Source of the DNA: an endosymbiont of unidentified scaly snail isolate Monju
GTDB taxonomy: Bacteria > Pseudomonadota > Gammaproteobacteria > Chromatiales > Chromatiaceae
Reading direction: 5' to 3'
DNA length: 64,000 nt
Assembly: GCF_000801295.1 (NCBI RefSeq)
Contig: NZ_AP012978.1
Location: forward strand, 124,001 to 188,000
The position numbers and the translations under genes are program-made. Shown here in pieces: positions 21,581-30,018 of this stretch. The number at the start of each line of letters is the position of its first letter. Position 1 is the stretch's first letter. The notes below the pieces were generated by a model. That model was not told where the DNA came from. It did no database searches and saw nothing but the letters and a program-made list of their open reading frames with translations.

Positions 21581-22617
21581 GCCTGTTGCGCATCCACGAA
21601 GGCCTGCCCGAGGGACTGCTGGCGCTGGACGCCACCCAGCTGCATGAGCGCCTGGGTGGTCCAACCCTCATCCACCTGCCGGGACGGCGCGAGCCGCCCC
21701 TGTTCGTCGCGGTGTTGATGCACGGCAATGAGACCACCGGCTGGGATGTCATCCGCCGGGTGCTGCAACGTTATCTGGTGGACGGTGGCCTGCCGCGTGC
21801 GCTCAGCCTGTTCGTGGCCAACACGGCGGCTGCCGCCGAGGGCGTGCGTCACCTGTCGGACCAGCCCGATTTCAACCGCGCCTGGCCGGGTGGTGAGATC
21901 GCCGACGGCCCAGTGCCCGCGACCCTGCGCGATGTGGTCGGAGAGATGCGCGCGCGCGGCCTGTTCGCGGCGGTGGACGTGCACAACAATACCGGCCTGA
22001 ACCCGCACTATGCCTGTGTCAACGTGCTCGACGAACAGGCCTTGCACCTGGCCGTCCTGTTCTCGCGCACCGTGGTGTATTTCATCCGCCCGCGGGGAGT
22101 GGCCTCGATGGCGATGGCCGCGCTCGGGCCCTCGGTCACGCTCGAATGTGGCAAGGTCGGGCAGGCGCACGGGGTACACCATACCGAGGAATATCTGGAC
22201 GCCTGCCTGCACCTGGCAGCCCTGCCCGCGCACCCGGTGCCGGCGCACGACCTCGACCTGTTCCACACCGTGGCGGTGGTCAAGGTGCCGCCCGAGATCT
22301 CCTTCGGCTTCGGCGAGCAGGGCTACGACATCGATTTTCTGGTCGACCTGGAGCGTTACAACTTTCGCGAACTGCCGCCCGGCAGCGTGTTTGCCCGCGT
22401 GCGTGCTGGCGGGGTGGTGCCGCTGCGGGTACGTGACGAACAGGACGCCGAGGTGGCCGATCGCTACTTCGTGGTCGAGGACGGCGAGCTGCGTACCCGC
22501 CGCGCGGTGATGCCGTCCATGCTCACCCGCGACACCGCGGTGATCCGCCAGGACTGCCTGTGCTACCTGATGGAGCGTTACCCGCTCGATTCAAGCCGGA
22601 GAGGGGGCTGCCGTTAA
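21577..22617 (+). CDS. M14-family succinylglutamate desuccinylase/aspartoacylase-like protein
   Basis: 346 residues. MHGNETTGWD supplies the H-x-x-E zinc pair and VDVHNNTGLNPHYAC the third ligand His; TLECGKVGQAHGV fits the catalytic Glu region of AstE/aspartoacylase-like carboxypeptidases. Predicted to hydrolyse an N-acylated or gamma-linked amino acid. The substrate is not known, and no arginine catabolism (ast) genes are nearby. Translation is coupled to the preceding ligase gene by a 4-base overlap. Confidence 0.78.
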   Translation: MSLLRIHEGLPEGLLALDATQLHERLGGPTLIHLPGRREPPLFVAVLMHGNETTGWDVIRRVLQRYLVDGGLPRALSLFVANTAAAAEGVRHLSDQPDFNRAWPGGEIADGPVPATLRDVVGEMRARGLFAAVDVHNNTGLNPHYACVNVLDEQALHLAVLFSRTVVYFIRPRGVASMAMAALGPSVTLECGKVGQAHGVHHTEEYLDACLHLAALPAHPVPAHDLDLFHTVAVVKVPPEISFGFGEQGYDIDFLVDLERYNFRELPPGSVFARVRAGGVVPLRVRDEQDAEVADRYFVVEDGELRTRRAVMPSMLTRDTAVIRQDCLCYLMERYPLDSSRRGGCR

Positions 22618-22645
22618 CCCCGGTACACAGGCAGAGGACAGCGAC

Positions 22646-23137
22646 ATGACGCCCATCATCATCGACATCCTGGCTTCGGGCCAGGATCGCGAGGCGTATC
22701 CCATCGAGGTCGGGCTGGTGCTGGCCGACGGCACCCGGCATTGTCACCTGGTGGCGCCGGCGCGCAGCTGGCGCCAGTGGGATCCGGCGAGCGAGAAGGC
22801 ACATGGCCTGAGCCGTGCTCTGCTCGAGGCACATGGTCGCCCGGTCGGCGACATCGCCTGGCGCCTGAATGCCCTGCTCGGTGACAGGACGGTGTATTGC
22901 CTGCATGCCGGTCTGGTCACCGCCTGGCTGGACCGCCTGTTCGCCGCCGCCCACAGTGAGCGTACCTTCGGCGTCGCTGCACTGTCCGGCCTGCTCGCCC
23001 CGCAGCAGCAGGCGCAGTGGGATGCGGTGCGGCGCGAGGTGAGGGAGGCGTTGGCCCTGCCTCGCCGGCGCGCCAGCGGCAATGCCTGGATAGTGCAGGA
23101 GGCCTGGAAGCGCCTGAACGCACGCAAAGCGGCTTGA
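22646..23137 (+). CDS. DnaQ-like (RNase H fold) protein with an incomplete active site
   Basis: 163 residues. IIIDILASG then IEVGLVLADG, KAHGLSR and a later helical region follow the layout of DEDDh 3'-5' exonucleases such as DnaQ epsilon. The usual first motif DxE reads DIL, so the second acidic residue is missing; the final HxxxxD motif is also not evident. Either a non-catalytic relative or a distinct member of the fold. Spacing of 28 bases behind the M14 gene suggests cotranscription. A palindromic element begins 10 bases after its stop. Confidence 0.6.
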   Translation: MTPIIIDILASGQDREAYPIEVGLVLADGTRHCHLVAPARSWRQWDPASEKAHGLSRALLEAHGRPVGDIAWRLNALLGDRTVYCLHAGLVTAWLDRLFAAAHSERTFGVAALSGLLAPQQQAQWDAVRREVREALALPRRRASGNAWIVQEAWKRLNARKAA

Positions 23138-23147
23138 ACCCTCGGGG

Positions 23148-23409
23148 CTAGCCCGGATGTTTCACCGGCATCCCGAGAGCTGGCGGAATTCGCAGCCGCT
23201 GTGGCGCCGGTTTGGAGCGAAAGCGATAGCCTGCGCTATCGCTTGAGTGAAAACCAAGCCACAGCGAGCGAGAAACCGCCGGAATCGGGATAGAAAAACG
23301 CGGGAGACAAACCGTAACCGGCGACTGGCCTTCCTTTTTGCCATTTTTGCTCGATCATTCAGCCTCTTAGGGCTAGAGCGTTGTTCGGCCGGTGAAATAT
23401 TCGGGCTAG
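23148..23409. mobile_element. 262-bp MITE-like element with terminal inverted repeats
   Basis: Termini TAGCCCGGATGTTTCACCGG (from 23149) and the inverse near 23388-23408 match at 19 of 21 positions, plus one further outer pair. Inside, 23167-23293 folds into a long imperfect palindrome: AAGCGATAGC and GCTATCGCTT (perfect 10-bp stem, 23221-23244), CGCTGTGGC and GCCACAGCG, GGCGG and CCGCC, ATCCCGA and TCGGGAT. No transposase is encoded. The right terminus contains the stop codon of yjdM (23406-23408). I cannot name the parent IS. Confidence 0.82.
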
Positions 23410-23744
23410 GCCTTTTTCACGAACTGTGACTTCAGGCCCATCGCGCCGATGCCGGGGATGCGGCAGTCGATGTCGTGATCGCCTTCCACCAGGCGGATGT
23501 TCTTGACCTTGGTGCCGACCTTCACCACCTGCGAGGAGCCCTTGACCTTCAGGTCCTTGATCACCGTCACGGTGTCGCCATCTTGCAGCACATTGCCCAC
23601 CGCGTCGCGTACCACGGGGGCCTCCTCGGTCGCCGTTTCGGCTTCCGGAGACCATTCGTGGGCGCATTCCGGACACACCAGCAGCGGCCCGTCCTGATAG
23701 GTATAGGGCGACTGGCATTGCGGGCAGGGAGGCAGTTCGGTCAT
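23406..23744 (-). CDS. yjdM: YjdM/PhnA zinc-ribbon protein
   Basis: 112 residues. An N-terminal zinc ribbon (CPQC and CPEC, residues 7-27) is followed by the conserved core [28 protein letters not shown] and [16 protein letters not shown] of the PhnA/YjdM family, abundant but of unclear function. Its last codon and TAG stop lie inside the terminal repeat of the MITE-like element, which replaced or abutted the original 3' end (family members usually end LKSEFVKK plus one or two residues). lipA follows upstream in the opposite sense of reading, 18 bases away on the same strand. Confidence 0.92.
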   Translation of the reverse strand: MTELPPCPQCQSPYTYQDGPLLVCPECAHEWSPEAETATEEAPVVRDAVGNVLQDGDTVTVIKDLKVKGSSQVVKVGTKVKNIRLVEGDHDIDCRIPGIGAMGLKSQFVKKA

Positions 23745-23762
23745 CAGTTCGTTCTCCGGGCT

Positions 23763-24737
23763 TCAGGTCTTGCCGAGCAGCGGGTTGGCCTGCAGGTCGG
23801 CGTGGTAGGAGGAGCGCACCATGGGCCCGCTGGCCACGCTGGAGAAGCCCATCGCCTCGGCCCGGGCGCGCAGGGCGTCGAACTCCTCGGGGGTGACGAA
23901 GCGTTTCACCGGCAGGTGGTCGCGGCTGGGTTGCAAGTACTGGCCCAAGGTGAGCATGCTCACCCCGTGCGTGCGCAGGTCGTGCATCACCTGTTCCACC
24001 TCTTCCAGGGTTTCGCCGATACCGAGCATGATGCCCGACTTGGTCGGCACCCCGGGGTGTTGTTCGCCGAAGCGCGCCAGCAGCTCCAGTGACCATTGGT
24101 AGTCGGCCCCGGGGCGGGCCTGCCGGTACAGGCGGGGGACGGTCTCGAGGTTGTGGTTGAACACGTCCGGCGGGGCCTCGGCCAGGGCGGCCAGCGCCGG
24201 CTCCATGCGTCCGCGGAAATCGGGAGTGAGGATCTCGATGGTGGTCTGCGGCGCCTTGGCACGCACTGCGCGGATGCAGGCGGCGAAGTGTCCGGCGCCG
24301 CCGTCGCGCAGATCGTCGCGATCCACCGAGGTGACCACCACGTACTTCAGCGCCATCTCGGCGATGGCCTCGGCCAGTTGCCGGGGCTCATCGGGGTCGG
24401 GCGCGAGCGGCTTGCCGTGGGCCACGTCGCAGAACGGGCAGCGGCGGGTACAGATGTCACCCAGGATCATGAAGGTGGCGGTGCCGTGGCTGAAGCACTC
24501 GCCCAGGTTGGGGCACTGCCCCTCCTCGCACACCGAGGACAGGCCGCGGCTGCGCAGGATGCGCTTGATGCGGGTCACTCCGGGGCCGGAGGGCACGCGT
24601 GCGCGGATCCACTTCGGCTTGCGCAGCATCTCGGTGGTGGGTTCGACCTTCACCGGGATGCGCGCCACCTTGTCGCGGCCGCGCTGGTGGGTTTCGGGTT
24701 GATGACGCGAGGGGGCGTCGAGATCATGCTTGTTCAT
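23763..24737 (-). CDS. lipA: Lipoyl synthase
   Basis: 324 residues from ATG 24737 ([10 protein letters not shown]). It carries both iron-sulfur cluster motifs: [12 protein letters not shown] (auxiliary cluster) and the radical [25 protein letters not shown] near the C-terminus includes the family RSSYHA motif whose Ser is a cluster ligand. It inserts sulfur into octanoylated proteins to form lipoyl groups. It follows lipB on the same strand with a 156-base gap holding a palindromic repeat. The longer upstream frame to 24878 lacks family similarity. Confidence 0.97.
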   Translation of the reverse strand: MNKHDLDAPSRHQPETHQRGRDKVARIPVKVEPTTEMLRKPKWIRARVPSGPGVTRIKRILRSRGLSSVCEEGQCPNLGECFSHGTATFMILGDICTRRCPFCDVAHGKPLAPDPDEPRQLAEAIAEMALKYVVVTSVDRDDLRDGGAGHFAACIRAVRAKAPQTTIEILTPDFRGRMEPALAALAEAPPDVFNHNLETVPRLYRQARPGADYQWSLELLARFGEQHPGVPTKSGIMLGIGETLEEVEQVMHDLRTHGVSMLTLGQYLQPSRDHLPVKRFVTPEEFDALRARAEAMGFSSVASGPMVRSSYHADLQANPLLGKT

Positions 24738-24869
24738 CGCTGCATTGTAGCGTCTCCGGCGAGCTGGTGGTGTCCCGGCAGGTCCTGGGTGTTTCGAAAC
24801 GCCCCTGATGGGTATGTCGAGGATGGGCGGGAGCGGCGCCCCGCCGCGAACGATCCGCATAGCCCGTAG

Positions 24870-24895
24870 GATGGGCAAAGCGCAGCGTGCCCATC
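24870..24895. repeat. Short palindromic repeat GATGGGCA...TGCCCATC
   Basis: An 8-bp perfect inverted repeat around AAGCGCAGCG, preceded by CCCGTAG. From memory the same module occurs scattered through many proteobacterial genomes as a REP-like palindrome. The TGA stop of lipB lies in its right arm, so it sits directly against the gene end. Confidence 0.6.
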
Positions 24896-25586
24896 AATGG
24901 TCAGGTGTCGATCGCGAGTCCGGGAGGCAGAGGCTGGTGGGCAAGGTATCGTCGGCGGCCTCCACGGCATAGCCCAGGCGGGCTGCCAGGGCGGCGACCA
25001 GGCGCTCGGCGCAGGCGTCCATGCCGAGGTCCACGCCCAGGTCGCGCAGCCGGGTCACCGGCATGCCGGCGTAGCCGCAGGGGTTGATGCGCGAGAAGGG
25101 TTCAAGGTCGAGATCGACGTTGAGCGCCAGGCCGTGGTAGCTGTAACCGCGGCGCACACGCAGGCCGAGCGCGGCGATCTTGGCCTCGCCGACATAGACG
25201 CCAGGGGCCTCGGGGCGGGCGTGCGCGACGATGCCCAACCCGTCGAGCAGGTCGATGACAGCCTGCTCCAGCGTCGAGACCAGGGCGCGCACCCCGAGCC
25301 CGGCCTCGCGCAAGGAGAGCAGCACGTAGACCACGAGTTGCCCGGGTCCGTGGTAGGTGACCTGGCCGCCGCGATCGGTCTGCACCACCGGGATGTCGCC
25401 GGGGGCGAGCAGGTGCTCGGTACGCCCCGCCTGCCCCTGGGTGAACACCGGGTCGTGCTCGACCACCCACAGCTCGGAGGGTGTGTCGGAGGTGCGCCCG
25501 TTGGTGAAGGCGCGCATCGCCTCCCAGGTCTCGCGGTAGGCGCGGCGGCCCAGGCGGCGCAGGCGCAGGACAGGAAGCGTGCTCAC
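24894..25586 (-). CDS. lipB: Octanoyl-[ACP]:protein N-octanoyltransferase
   Basis: 230 residues. [13 protein letters not shown] and the catalytic NPCGYAGM Cys with the Lys in [11 protein letters not shown] define LipB, which transfers octanoate from acyl carrier protein to lipoyl domains for LipA. Start is GTG 25586, overlapping the ybeD stop (GTGA). The last residues ([11 protein letters not shown]) run into the palindromic repeat at 24870-24895. Confidence 0.96.
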   Translation of the reverse strand: MSTLPVLRLRRLGRRAYRETWEAMRAFTNGRTSDTPSELWVVEHDPVFTQGQAGRTEHLLAPGDIPVVQTDRGGQVTYHGPGQLVVYVLLSLREAGLGVRALVSTLEQAVIDLLDGLGIVAHARPEAPGVYVGEAKIAALGLRVRRGYSYHGLALNVDLDLEPFSRINPCGYAGMPVTRLRDLGVDLGMDACAERLVAALAARLGYAVEAADDTLPTSLCLPDSRSTPDH

Positions 25587-25873
25587 AGGCGCATCAGCAC
25601 CTTGTCGTGGGCGGTGAGTGCATCGTAGATGGCGTCGAGCTGCTCGCGGCTCTGTGCCTCGATGGTGATGCTCACCGACAGGTACTTGCCGTTGGCACTG
25701 GCGCGGCAGCTGACGTGACGGTCGTCGATGCGCTCGCAGTGGCGGCCGACGATCTCCACCACGGTGTCGCGGAAGCTGCCGTCGTCCAGCCCCATGGCCT
25801 TGATCTGGTACTGGCAGGGGAACTCGAAGCCCGGGGCTTCGGTGTCGCCCTGCGTCTTGCGGTGCTCAGTCAT
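25583..25873 (-). CDS. ybeD: YbeD family protein (DUF493)
   Basis: 96 residues, start ATG 25873. [13 protein letters not shown] and [33 protein letters not shown] are characteristic of YbeD, an ACT-like small protein always found beside dacA and lipB; its biochemical role is unknown. It overlaps dat by 8 bases and lipB by 4 bases, so all three are translationally coupled. Confidence 0.95.
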   Translation of the reverse strand: MTEHRKTQGDTEAPGFEFPCQYQIKAMGLDDGSFRDTVVEIVGRHCERIDDRHVSCRASANGKYLSVSITIEAQSREQLDAIYDALTAHDKVLMRL

Positions 25874-26756
25874 CTTGCGTTTCCTCTGCCGGTCGGTTGC
25901 GCGCGGCCAGGCGGATGCGTTCCTTGGCGGCCTGGAACAGGCCGTCCATGTGGCGCCAGCACGGCCCCGGGCGACCGTCACCCACTGCCTGGCCGTCGAG
26001 CTGCACCACTGGCGCGATCTCGCGCGTCGAGCTGGTCAGCCAGATCTCCTCGGCGCGTCGCAGCTCGCTCTCGGCGATGGCCGCCTCGGCATGTGCGATG
26101 CCGGCATCGCGAGCCAGTTCCAGCACCAGGTCGCGGGTGATGCCGGGCAACAGGCATTCGCTGTTGGGCGGGGTGATCAGCAGGCCGTCGAGCACGATGA
26201 ACAGGTTGCTGGCGGTGCCTTCCATGGCCTGGCCGTCACGCACGAAGATGGCGTCGTCCGCGCCGCTTTCAAGCGCCTCGGCCTGGGCCAGCACGTTCGG
26301 CAGCAGGGTGGTGGCCTTGATGTCGCAGCGTGCCCAGCGGGTGTCGGCCAGGGTGATCGCGGTGATGCCCTGTTCCGCGATGCGCGGATCGCGCGCGGTG
26401 ATGGGGCTGGCGAAGGCGATCACCGTGGGTTCGACCGGCTCGGGAATGCGGTGTGCGCGTGCGCGATAGGCTCCGCGGGTGATCTGGATGTAGATCGAGA
26501 GATCCTCGCCATCGGCATCGGCGCACAGTTCGGCGATGATGGCGCGCCAGTGGGCGTCGTCGAGCGGGTCTTCCATGCGGATGGCGGCGAGGCTGCGGCG
26601 CAGGCGTGCCAGGTGTTGCTCCAGCCGGAAGGGCAGGCCGCCATAGGCCGGAATCACCTCGTAGACGCTGTCAGCGAACAGCAGGCCGCGGTCGGTGATC
26701 GGCACGCAGGCCTGCTCGGCGGGGAGAAAGCGGCCGTTGAGGTAGACCTTGTCCAT
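25866..26756 (-). CDS. dat: Class IV aminotransferase, probable D-amino acid transaminase
   Basis: 296 residues from ATG 26756 (MDKVYLNGRFLPAEQA). The PLP lysine is in CDIKATTLLPNVLA; EGTASNLFIV and LPGITRDLVLELA are typical of class IV enzymes of the D-alanine aminotransferase type. Location between dacA and ybeD is standard in many gammaproteobacteria and suits a role in supplying or recycling D-amino acids for cell-wall synthesis. Branched-chain or aminodeoxychorismate lyase activity is the alternative. The start overlaps the dacA stop by one base. Confidence 0.88.
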   Translation of the reverse strand: MDKVYLNGRFLPAEQACVPITDRGLLFADSVYEVIPAYGGLPFRLEQHLARLRRSLAAIRMEDPLDDAHWRAIIAELCADADGEDLSIYIQITRGAYRARAHRIPEPVEPTVIAFASPITARDPRIAEQGITAITLADTRWARCDIKATTLLPNVLAQAEALESGADDAIFVRDGQAMEGTASNLFIVLDGLLITPPNSECLLPGITRDLVLELARDAGIAHAEAAIAESELRRAEEIWLTSSTREIAPVVQLDGQAVGDGRPGPCWRHMDGLFQAAKERIRLAARNRPAEETQDD

Positions 26757-28150
26757 CAGAAGGGCAGCCAGCGTTGCACGGTGTCCACGGCCTGGCGCCA
26801 GAGTCCCCCCTCGGGAATCTCGCGCAGGGCCACCAGCGGCACCCTGGCGATCGTCTCGCCCTCCAGTTCGACGACGACCTCGCCGAGTGCCTGCCCCTTG
26901 TGTACCGGCGCCTGGATGTCCGGTTCGATCTCGCTGCGTGCGCTCAGCTTGTCGTACTGGCGGCGGGGGATGGTGAGATACAGGTCCTCTGCCAGGCCCA
27001 GCGCGACCTTCTCCTGTTCGCCCATCCACACCCGGGCCTCGGTCAGGCGGCTGCCGCCGGCATACAGGCGATGGGTCTCGAAGAAGCGGAAGCCGTAGTT
27101 GAGCAGTGCCTGGCTGGCCTCGATGCGCGCCTTGTCGCTGGGGGTGCCCATCACCACCGAGATCAGCCGCATGTCGTCACGCCTGGCCGAGGCCACCAGG
27201 CAGTAGCCGGCGGATTTCGTGTGCCCGGTCTTGACCCCGTCCACCGTGGGATCGCGCCACAGCAGGCGGTTGCGGTTGTGCTGGCGGATCTTGTTGTAGG
27301 TGAACTCCTTCTGCGAGTACAGGCTGTAGTACTCGGGGTAGTCGCGAATGGTGGCGATGGTCACCCGGGCGATGTCGCGGGGCGTAGTGTAGTGGTCGGG
27401 ATGCGGCAGGCCGGTGGCATTGGCGAAATGGGTGCCCTGCATGCCCAGCCGCGCGGCGTGTTCGTTCATCAGGTTGGCGAAGGCGTCCTCGCTGCCGGCA
27501 ATGTGCTCGGCCAGGGCGACGGCCGCATCGTTGCCGGACTGGATGATCAGGCCCTTGAGCAGGTCAGCGACCGACACCCGGCTGTTGACCTCGATGAACA
27601 TGCGCGAGCCCTCGGTCTTCCAGGCCTTCTCGCTGACGGTTACCAGGTCGTCCGGCTTGAGTGTGCCGTGCGCCAGTTCCTCGAACACCACGTGCGCGGT
27701 CATGATCTTGGTCAGGCTGGCCGGTTCCAGGCGCTGATCGGCATTCTTCTCGGCCAGGACCCGTCCGCTGTGCATGTCCAGCAGCAGGTAGCCAGTGGCG
27801 TCGATGTTGGGTGGCGCGGGTACGGGCGCTGCGCCAGCGAAGGGGGTGAGAAAGAACAGGATGAGGGGAATGACCAAGACAACCCCAATCAAAGTCTCAC
27901 TTAGAGCGGCCCGGATGTTGCGGATCAAGGCGCGGCTCGCAGGGAATGGCAGGCCCTTGCCAAGAGCCGCAACGCGGAGCCGGGACATCCGGGCCGCTCC
28001 CTGCGGGCGGGCTTCCGGGCGTCCATCCACTGCGTTACGCCGACTTGACATAGAGTGACTATGCCTGCGCCGGCGTACCTTGTGGCCGAACGCCCAGAAG
28101 CCCGCTGAGCGTGGCTTTGATTGGGGTTGTCTTGGTAGGCACGACTTCAT
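26756..28150 (-). CDS. dacA: D-Ala-D-Ala carboxypeptidase (PBP5/6) with an in-frame element in its signal peptide
   Basis: Active-site motifs are intact: SLTK (in EPASLTKIM), SGN and KTG (VDGVKTGHTKSAGYC), followed by the C-terminal beta domain and amphipathic anchor (WRQAVDTVQRWLPF). A penicillin-binding protein that trims peptidoglycan pentapeptides. From ATG 28150 the frame reads MKSC, then about 88 residues encoded by a MITE-like element, then IPLILFFLTPFAGAA. Without the element it reads MKSCLIPLILFFLTPFAGAA, an ideal signal peptide, and 376 residues in total, the normal size. Translation may now begin inside the element (ATG of MSRLRVAALGKG, or a TTG just before IGVVLVIP). Confidence 0.9.
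   Translation of the reverse strand: MKSCLPRQPQSKPRSAGFWAFGHKVRRRRHSHSMSSRRNAVDGRPEARPQGAARMSRLRVAALGKGLPFPASRALIRNIRAALSETLIGVVLVIPLILFFLTPFAGAAPVPAPPNIDATGYLLLDMHSGRVLAEKNADQRLEPASLTKIMTAHVVFEELAHGTLKPDDLVTVSEKAWKTEGSRMFIEVNSRVSVADLLKGLIIQSGNDAAVALAEHIAGSEDAFANLMNEHAARLGMQGTHFANATGLPHPDHYTTPRDIARVTIATIRDYPEYYSLYSQKEFTYNKIRQHNRNRLLWRDPTVDGVKTGHTKSAGYCLVASARRDDMRLISVVMGTPSDKARIEASQALLNYGFRFFETHRLYAGGSRLTEARVWMGEQEKVALGLAEDLYLTIPRRQYDKLSARSEIEPDIQAPVHKGQALGEVVVELEGETIARVPLVALREIPEGGLWRQAVDTVQRWLPF
27873..28136. mobile_element. 264-bp MITE-like palindromic element inserted in dacA
   Basis: Bases 27874-27894 (CCAAGACAACCCCAATCAAA plus G) and 28115-28135 are perfect inverted repeats. Inside are two hairpins: GAGCGGCCCGGATGT (27904-27918) with its exact inverse (27985-27999), and GCGGGCTTCCGGGCGT (28007-28022) with 28090-28105 (15 of 16). 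CATAG-CTATG forms a small stem between them. No transposase is present. The length is a multiple of three, and the frame of dacA stays open through it. Confidence 0.85.
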
Positions 28151-28255
28151 CGGTGGCAGGGTCCTCATCTGGGGATCGGGGTGACTGCTTGGATGCCGCA
28201 GACCGCCACGGGTTCCGCGAGCGGCCATCTTACACCTGGCCCGGTCTGGCGGGCA

Positions 28256-29041
28256 TCAGCGGATCAGTATTCGGCTGTCGTGGATACGCAGGCGCTCGAG
28301 GGTCGCGGTGACCTGGTCGGCGACCTCGACCGAGGCCAGGGGGCCGATCTGCACCCGGTGTACCTGACCATGCCGCGAGGTTGCACGCTGGATGCGTACC
28401 TCGCGCTGCAACAGCCGGCTCAGGCGTGCGGCCAGGCGCTCGGCATTGCGACGCACGCCGAAGGCTCCCACCTGGATGTAGATGCGGGGCGCATGGTCGG
28501 GCGTGCCGGTCGGATGCCGGGCGCTGCGTTCGGGGTGCCGCGGGTCGATGGCTGCGACCTCGACCAGCGCGGTCCCCTTGCCGAGCATGCCGATCTTGCT
28601 GGCCGCGGCATAGGACAGGTCGATGATGCGGTTGCCGTGGAAGGGGCCGCGATCATTGACCCGAACCACCACGCTGCGGCCGTTCTCGAGATTGGTCACT
28701 CGCACGTAGCTGGGCAGTGGCAGGGTGCGGTGCGCGGCGGTCATGGCGTACATGTCGTAGCGTTCGCCCGAGGCGGTAGGCCGCCCGTGGAACTTGCTGC
28801 CGTACCAGGAGGCGATGCCGCGCTCACGGTAGCCGCTGGCGCTGCGCAAGGGCCGATAGGTGCGACCTGCCACGGTGTAGGGGCGCATGTTGGCCCGGCG
28901 ATAGGGCTCGGCGCGCGGCACGGCATCCGGCACATGGCTGAGGTCGGGGTAGCCCGGTGGTGCGCTGTCGCGTCGTGCCCCTCCGCCGCCGCATCCGGCG
29001 AGCACCAGGACCAGCAGGGTGATGAGCAGACGATGGATCAT
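28256..29041 (-). CDS. rlpA: Septal ring lytic transglycosylase RlpA (lipoprotein)
   Basis: 261 residues. Lipobox LVLAGC after a short signal peptide. The double-psi beta-barrel domain (GIASWYGSKFHGRPTASGE, VRVNDRGPFHGNRIIDLS) carries the expected catalytic Asp and His region. A C-terminal SPOR domain (IYIQVGAFGVRRNAERL) binds denuded septal glycan. The start overlaps the mltB stop by ATGA. Spacing to dacA (about 105 bases) is long for this operon. Confidence 0.95.
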   Translation of the reverse strand: MIHRLLITLLVLVLAGCGGGGARRDSAPPGYPDLSHVPDAVPRAEPYRRANMRPYTVAGRTYRPLRSASGYRERGIASWYGSKFHGRPTASGERYDMYAMTAAHRTLPLPSYVRVTNLENGRSVVVRVNDRGPFHGNRIIDLSYAAASKIGMLGKGTALVEVAAIDPRHPERSARHPTGTPDHAPRIYIQVGAFGVRRNAERLAARLSRLLQREVRIQRATSRHGQVHRVQIGPLASVEVADQVTATLERLRIHDSRILIR

Positions 29042-30018
29042 GGCATCTTGCGATCGTGCAGGCGGCGCAGGGCGTCGGCCAGCTGGAACACGGCCATGGC
29101 ATACAGCGGGCTGTGGTTGTAGCGGGTGATGACGTGGAAGTTGTTCAGTACCAGCCAGTGCTCGGTGCGTTCGCCGTCGTGCAGGGCCAGCAGTGCGGCG
29201 GGCAGGTCGTCGGGCAGGGACCGGGCAAGACGAACGCCCGCGCCACGCAGGCGGCCCACGGTGGTGTGCGGCTTGTACCCCCGGTCGATGACGGCCTGCA
29301 GCGAGGTATCGACACCCTGGATTCGCCGCGTGACGGGCTGGCCGCGCTGCCAGCCGTGGCGGGCGAAGTAGTTGGCCACGCTGCCGATCACGTCGGCGTC
29401 GTTCTCCCAGATGTCGCGCCGGCCGTCGCCGTCGAAGTCCACCGCGTAGGCGCGGAAGCTCGAGGGGATGAACTGCGGCTTGCCCATGGCCCCGGCGTAG
29501 GAGCCGAGCAGTGCGGTGGGGTCGGCATCTTCCTCGCGCGCGAGCAGCAGGAACTCGCGCAGCTCGCCGCGAAAGAAGGCCGCGCGTGGCGGGTAGTGGA
29601 AGCCCAGGGTGGTCAGGGCGTCGAGCACGCGGTAGCGTCCGGCGTGTCGACCGTAGCGGGTCTCCACGCCGATGATGGCGACGATGATCTCGGGCGGCAC
29701 GCCGTATTGCTGCTCGGCGCGCGCCAGGACCTCGGCGTTGTCGCGCCAGTAGCGCAGGCCGCCGCGGATGCGTTCGCGGGTGAGAAAGATCTTGCGGTAC
29801 TTGCCCCAGTCGAGGCGTTTCTCGGCAGGGCGTGCGATGGCCTCGAGAATGGATTGCCGAACCTCGGCCTGCTCGAGCAGGCGGCCGAGCGCCTGGGCGT
29901 CGAAACCGTACCGCGTCGCCATTTCGGTGATGAATTCCTGCTGCAGCCTGCCGGGGTCGGCGGCGCCTGCTGCCAGGGCGGGCAGCAGCAGGATCAGGCT
30001 CAGCAGGTATGGCTTCAT
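29038..30018 (-). CDS. mltB: Membrane-bound lytic murein transglycosylase B
   Basis: 326 residues. Signal peptide [20 protein letters not shown] has no lipobox Cys at the end, so the enzyme may be soluble periplasmic. [22 protein letters not shown] holds the catalytic Glu; [33 protein letters not shown] is the family hallmark. It cleaves the MurNAc-GlcNAc bond to 1,6-anhydro products. The start overlaps the rodA stop by four bases. Confidence 0.95.
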   Translation of the reverse strand: MKPYLLSLILLLPALAAGAADPGRLQQEFITEMATRYGFDAQALGRLLEQAEVRQSILEAIARPAEKRLDWGKYRKIFLTRERIRGGLRYWRDNAEVLARAEQQYGVPPEIIVAIIGVETRYGRHAGRYRVLDALTTLGFHYPPRAAFFRGELREFLLLAREEDADPTALLGSYAGAMGKPQFIPSSFRAYAVDFDGDGRRDIWENDADVIGSVANYFARHGWQRGQPVTRRIQGVDTSLQAVIDRGYKPHTTVGRLRGAGVRLARSLPDDLPAALLALHDGERTEHWLVLNNFHVITRYNHSPLYAMAVFQLADALRRLHDRKMP

